This document shows positions 5,791-8,933 of a stretch of 8,933 bases of DNA, piece after piece. This DNA is from Chloroflexota bacterium (GTDB lineage Bacteria > Chloroflexota > Dehalococcoidia > SAR202 > UBA11138): assembly GCA_022566975.1 (NCBI GenBank), contig JADFHV010000071.1, positions 1-8,933 of the forward strand, given 5' to 3'. Under the pieces are notes generated by a model. It did no database searches and was not told the origin of the DNA. It saw only the letters and a list, made by a program, of their open reading frames with translations. How positions within the stretch are numbered: position 1 is the first letter of the stretch; each line of letters begins with the position of its first letter. A program made the position numbers and the translations under genes.

Positions 5791-7182
5791 CTACTCCGCC
5801 TCGGTCACAAGACGCTCCAGCGAAAGACGCATCTCGTCGATCTCAGTCCGCGGTGCCGCGTGATGGCCGTAGCAGGCCTTCACAAACGCGGCGGTGACAG
5901 AGCGAACGAAAGTGCGTGGGAAGATCTCCTCCAGGGTGTTCTGGTACTCGGCGGGCGTCTGCGTCGCAGGCCTCGGAAATCCCCGCTCGTCAGCCATCAC
6001 CAGCAGCCCGAAGTAGATGCGAAAGACGTCCACGATGTCCGGGTCCCCATCGGGCAGCTTGAAATGCCCCGTCCGCCTGCGCCTCTTGAAGCGGTCCGGC
6101 AACAGGTTGAGCAGGAGCTGCGCCAGGTCGTGGCCGACGTCGGCATCTTCCCTGATGGACTCGCGAATGATACTCGTTTCCTCCAGCCGCCATCTCTTCC
6201 GGCGGCGAAAGGCCCGCGCCAACAAGAGTAGGGCGGCGACGATGATCAGGGCGAGGATCACCCACCCGATGATCGCCAGATAGGCGGGCGCGTCCGCCTC
6301 GGCACGCTCCGGGAAGTCGAACCCGATCGGCCCCAAGACCTCGGTGTCGACGTCCCTCTCTCCGGCGAACCAGCTGAGGATGGCGAAAATCCCCTGGACG
6401 ATAAAGGTGACGACGTAGATGAAGGGCACCGCCACGTAGAAGGCCACCGTCCCAAGCCCCTTCAACAGCAACAGGGCCGGGGCCGATATCGCCGACAGGA
6501 CATTGTCCCGCAAGAGGCTGAAGGCGAGGCCGAGTAACAGCACCGCGGCTACCATGCCGCCTATTACCCTCGGCCACGTCCGGCCTTCCGAGGAGGTCTC
6601 AAAAGCGGGCATCAGGTTCCCGAAGCTGAGGCCGGCCAGACCTGCGCCGAAGAAGATGAACATCATCGGAAAGACGTTCAGATTGGGCTCGTTGGCGATG
6701 TCCACGATGATCGACGAGGCCAGTGCCAGGACACCGAGCCTGAAGCTGGTGGCAAGAGACTCAGCCGTATTGTCGGAGGCGGCGATCCTGCCACCGCGCC
6801 ACCACAGATACACGGCGAACGCGCTGGCGAGGACTGCCCACCGCGGGTTGTCGGCTCCGTCCGCGTTCGAGGAGAGGTTGCCAATCCAGCCCAGGTCTAT
6901 CACGCCCACGCTCGTGGGGATCTGGGTCCCCAGCGTCAGGTAGAGGACCACCACACCCAGCAGCATCTGAATGCCCGCTGCCATCGCGGTGGGCAGGGCG
7001 ATCATGTTGAGAGTGCGCGACGCCAGCAGCGAGCCTCCCATTATGACCATCACGGCCAGCCAGGCGACGGGGCTTCCCTCGAACCCAAACCAGAGCCCGA
7101 AGATCCCCATCAGGGCGAACATCCAGGCGCCCTCGGAAATGAGGTGGGCCGCCAGAACGAACCTATCGTGGTGCGAATTCAC
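5791..7182 (-). CDS. Polytopic membrane protein with C-terminal DUF4129 domain, lacking a transglutaminase domain
   Basis: 463 aa from the chosen GTG at 7182. Hydrophobic spans are near residues 17-34, 38-56, 66-84, 115-128, 149-163, 170-188, 206-224, 237-272 (probably two) and 302-322. A basic RRRKR cluster follows the last span, placing the C-terminal tail (323-463) in the cytosol by the positive-inside rule. The tail holds a DUF4129-like region: DIVDVFRIYFGLLVMADERGF (about 382-402), TQTPAEYQ (407-414) and a final helical segment (FVRSVTAAFVKACYG). The layout recalls TgpA-type proteins (membrane bundle, extracytoplasmic transglutaminase, last span, DUF4129), but the loop before the last span is only about 30 residues and has no Cys-His-Asp core. 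The gene overlaps the end of the DUF58 gene by 20 nt, indicating coupled translation in a MoxR/DUF58/DUF4129 operon. The biochemical role is unknown; envelope assembly or maturation is inferred from the operon type. Confidence 0.85.
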   Translation of the reverse strand: MNSHHDRFVLAAHLISEGAWMFALMGIFGLWFGFEGSPVAWLAVMVIMGGSLLASRTLNMIALPTAMAAGIQMLLGVVVLYLTLGTQIPTSVGVIDLGWIGNLSSNADGADNPRWAVLASAFAVYLWWRGGRIAASDNTAESLATSFRLGVLALASSIIVDIANEPNLNVFPMMFIFFGAGLAGLSFGNLMPAFETSSEGRTWPRVIGGMVAAVLLLGLAFSLLRDNVLSAISAPALLLLKGLGTVAFYVAVPFIYVVTFIVQGIFAILSWFAGERDVDTEVLGPIGFDFPERAEADAPAYLAIIGWVILALIIVAALLLLARAFRRRKRWRLEETSIIRESIREDADVGHDLAQLLLNLLPDRFKRRRRTGHFKLPDGDPDIVDVFRIYFGLLVMADERGFPRPATQTPAEYQNTLEEIFPRTFVRSVTAAFVKACYGHHAAPRTEIDEMRLSLERLVTEAE

Positions 7183-8398
7183 TCGCGAGCTCCATCGTCT
7201 CAAGGTATCGACCGACGTCGTGCACGAGAAGGTCCTCGGGCAGGCCGGTGAACTCCTCGTCGCTTGCGTTCAAGACGACCATACGATAGCCACGGTCCTT
7301 CAGGGTGGCGATCGTATCGGCCAGCTCCTGCGTCATGAGAGCGGTGACCACCACCAGCGTGGCTCCCATGGGAATCCTCCGCGCATGCTCGGCAAGCTGC
7401 GGAGCCATAGGCCCCATGGGGAGAGGCCGTATCGTTGCCAACGCCTCCAGGATGAGCGTCAGCTGGTCTGGAGACCTGCTGGGTGCAACCTTCATCGGGC
7501 GGTCAGACAGAATAGCGGCCCCGTTGGAGAAGAGCCCAAGACTGTACTGGCGCTCGGTAGCGTAGCTCGCCACCGAGGCCGCGGCCGTGATCACTCGCTC
7601 CAGATTAACGGCCGAATATCCCTCCCAGGGCCGCACCGTCGTCTCGGTCGCCACCACCAGCACCACTGTGGTGCTGGAGCTGGGGTCGAAGGTACGCACC
7701 TGCAGTCGCTGGGTCTTCGCGCTGGCTTTCCAGTCCATTATCTTCAGCGGGTCGCCCTGTTGGTAGTCGCGGATGCTCGAGGGACGCGAGGGGTCCGGGA
7801 AGATATTTATGCCTCCCCCTACCTCCCCCAAAGGCCTTGAAGCGGGGAGCCCCAGGTCGGGCAGTGGCACGACTCTTGGATAGACCAGGATGTAGTCCTG
7901 GTTCGGCTCGGTACGCCGGCTAGCGTAGAACCCGAAGAGATCGCCGCTCTGCATACGGGCGGGGCCGAAATAGTAGAGTCCCCTCCGGCGCCCTCTGACA
8001 CGGTAGTTCCAGCTTATCTTCTCGTACCAGGCCACCGATGTAGACAGTCGCAGCGTCTGGGCGTTAGGACTCGCGCTGGTGGTGAGGTCCGCGTCCTCGA
8101 TCTCTATCCCATCGGGGATCTCGTCCTCGACCTTTATCCTCCCCAGCGGTACCGGCTTCTTGTTCGCCAGCGTGATAGTGATCGTGACGTCTTCGTCTAT
8201 GAACACACGCTGGCGTGAAAAGCGTCGCTCGTAGGAGACCTGGTCCAGCGAGACCCTGTTCCACAGTAGGGAGATGCCGGCTATGGCCAGCCCCATCACA
8301 CCGAACGCCAGCACCGCTCCCTCTCCGGCGAACACTCCCACGATGATGAGAACGGCAAAAAGGAGAACCCAGAAGTCCTGCCAGAACTGGCTGAACAC
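7163..8398 (-). CDS. DUF58 domain-containing membrane-anchored protein
   Basis: 411 aa, GTG start. Two N-terminal membrane spans (about 9-25 and 28-46) form a hairpin anchor. A beta-rich segment follows (FIDEDVTITITLANKKPVPLGRI from residue 66), typical of the region before DUF58. The DUF58 signature is clear: SIRDYQQGDPLKIMDWKASAK (208-228) and RLQVRTFD (231-238), with a von Willebrand A-like domain after it. Where a VWA metal site would carry D-x-S-x-S, this protein has A250-T-E-T-T, so metal-dependent ligand binding is unlikely at that site. The gene lies 6 nt after a MoxR ATPase and overlaps the DUF4129 gene, the usual order for this cluster. DUF58 proteins are regarded as partners of MoxR ATPases, by analogy with RavA/ViaA and MoxR/VWA pairs; the client protein is unknown. 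A GAGAGG ribosome site 9 nt upstream lies within the end of the MoxR gene. Confidence 0.9.
   Translation of the reverse strand: MFSQFWQDFWVLLFAVLIIVGVFAGEGAVLAFGVMGLAIAGISLLWNRVSLDQVSYERRFSRQRVFIDEDVTITITLANKKPVPLGRIKVEDEIPDGIEIEDADLTTSASPNAQTLRLSTSVAWYEKISWNYRVRGRRRGLYYFGPARMQSGDLFGFYASRRTEPNQDYILVYPRVVPLPDLGLPASRPLGEVGGGINIFPDPSRPSSIRDYQQGDPLKIMDWKASAKTQRLQVRTFDPSSSTTVVLVVATETTVRPWEGYSAVNLERVITAAASVASYATERQYSLGLFSNGAAILSDRPMKVAPSRSPDQLTLILEALATIRPLPMGPMAPQLAEHARRIPMGATLVVVTALMTQELADTIATLKDRGYRMVVLNASDEEFTGLPEDLLVHDVGRYLETMELASEFAPR
7190..7193 (-). promoter_or_regulatory. Ribosome binding site deciding the DUF4129 gene start
   Basis: GGAG on the - strand, 7 nt before the GTG at 7182 and inside the end of the DUF58 coding region. 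The alternative in-frame TTG at 7203 has no such site, so the GTG is preferred. Confidence 0.55.
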
Positions 8399-8404
8399 CG
8401 GCGC

Positions 8405-8932
8405 TTACCTCTCGATGGGGACAGATACTGAGGAGAGGACCTCTTCCACGGCCTGGTCGGCCGTGTGGCCTCGCACCCGGGAGTTGGAGGTAAGGATCAT
8501 GCGGTGGGCTAGCACCGACGCCGCCATCGCCTTTACGTCGTCGGGAGTGACGAAGTCGCGCCCGTCGATGGCGGCCCTGGCTTGTGCGGTCTTGTAGAGG
8601 GCCAGCGCCGCCCGCGGGCTGGCCCCGAGCATGAGAGTGCGCTGCTGGCGCGTGGCGTGGGCGATCTGCACCGTATACATACGGACGGACTCATCCACCC
8701 GGACCGTCGATACCATCTCCTGTATGCGCCTCAGCTCCTCGGCGTCGGTAACCGGCTCCAGAGAGGACGGGCCACTGTCACGCTCGAACCGCTGCAGTAT
8801 CTCCGACTCCTCCTCAGCTGTCGGATACCCTAGCTTGATTCGAACCATGAACCGGTCAAGCTGCGCCTCCGGCAGCGGGAAGGTGCCCTCCAGCTCGATG
8901 GGATTCTGGGTCGCCATCACCAGGAACGGCTC
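8405..8932 (-). CDS. MoxR-family AAA+ ATPase, C-terminal part (5' truncated by window edge)
   Basis: About 176 residues, with the frame open to the right edge. The first possible start inside the window (GTG at 8920) falls within a conserved motif, so the true start lies outside. Visible are FLVMATQNPIELEGTFPLPEAQLDRF, which contains the sensor-1 Asn (ATQNP), the Gly-Thr-Phe-Pro loop and the arginine-finger region (LDRF); the small helical lid; the sensor-2 segment GASPRAALAL (about 8600-8626); and DFVTPDDVKAMAASVLAHR near the C-terminus. Walker A and B would lie beyond the window. MoxR ATPases are ATP-driven chaperone-like machines that act with VWA or DUF58 partners to mature or assemble protein complexes. 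This gene heads the visible part of the operon with DUF58 and DUF4129. Family assignment is very firm. Confidence 0.95.
   Translation of the reverse strand, partial: EPFLVMATQNPIELEGTFPLPEAQLDRFMVRIKLGYPTAEEESEILQRFERDSGPSSLEPVTDAEELRRIQEMVSTVRVDESVRMYTVQIAHATRQQRTLMLGASPRAALALYKTAQARAAIDGRDFVTPDDVKAMAASVLAHRMILTSNSRVRGHTADQAVEEVLSSVSVPIER
8408..8413 (-). promoter_or_regulatory. Ribosome binding site for the DUF58 gene
   Basis: GAGAGG on the - strand, 9 nt before the GTG at 8398 and within the last codons of the MoxR gene. It supports the GTG start and tight coupling of the two genes. Confidence 0.6.
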
Positions 8933-8933
8933 G

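Noticed and set aside
5068..6231. A long + strand open frame (387 codons) running antisense across the permease and the end of the DUF4129 gene
   Set aside because: The translation is rich in Pro, Arg, Ser and Thr with no family resemblance, and it crosses the boundary between two well-supported genes on the other strand. It is a typical shadow of GC-rich coding DNA.
7183..7203. TTG at 7203 as the start of the DUF4129 membrane protein
   Set aside because: It has no SD site. The GTG at 7182 has GGAG at a 7-nt spacing and gives a sensible N-terminus before the first membrane span.

Overview
The window reads as high-GC chromosomal DNA from a bacterium. Codons mostly end in G or C, Shine-Dalgarno sites are recognisable, and genes are densely packed. 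There are ten protein-coding genes, no gene-free stretch above about 100 bases, and no RNA gene, IS element or CRISPR array that I could see. The mix of a HemL-like aminotransferase, an acyl-CoA dehydrogenase, a DapA-superfamily aldolase, a DUF433/DUF5615 pair and a MoxR/DUF58/DUF4129 operon, with frequent AGG and ATA codons, would fit a Chloroflexota lineage (Dehalococcoidia or SAR202-like). That assignment is only an inference from gene content and style.

Left half, + strand (2-4822): a run of six co-directional genes. They are the 3' part of a glutamate-1-semialdehyde aminomutase-like class III aminotransferase, a thioredoxin-reductase-type flavoprotein, a DUF433 antitoxin with an overlapping DUF5615 PIN-like toxin, an acyl-CoA dehydrogenase, and a dihydrodipicolinate synthase/N-acetylneuraminate lyase-family aldolase. 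The spacings (41, 49, -4, 13 and 51 nt) allow read-through, but the enzymes do not form one recognisable pathway. The toxin-antitoxin pair differs in codon use and looks like an insertion into this run.

Right half, - strand (4863-8932, convergent with the left half): transcription enters from the right. A MoxR-family AAA+ ATPase (C-terminal part only), a DUF58 protein and a polytopic membrane protein with a C-terminal DUF4129 domain are coupled by a 6-nt gap and a roughly 20-nt overlap. This is the conserved MoxR/DUF58/DUF4129 arrangement, thought to act in chaperone-assisted assembly or envelope maturation, but the membrane protein has no transglutaminase domain. About 94 nt further on, a TauE/SafE-family permease closes the block. 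Its 3' end faces the aldolase gene across 40 nt.

The most notable details are at residue level. The thioredoxin-reductase-like protein keeps the CATC redox motif but has lost two of the three arginines of the NADPH clamp. The acyl-CoA dehydrogenase lacks the usual C-terminal catalytic Glu and instead has Glu at the isovaleryl/long-chain-type position. The aldolase lacks the Arg that defines true DapA. The DUF58 protein lacks a MIDAS Asp. I see no convincing evidence for a wholly new system.
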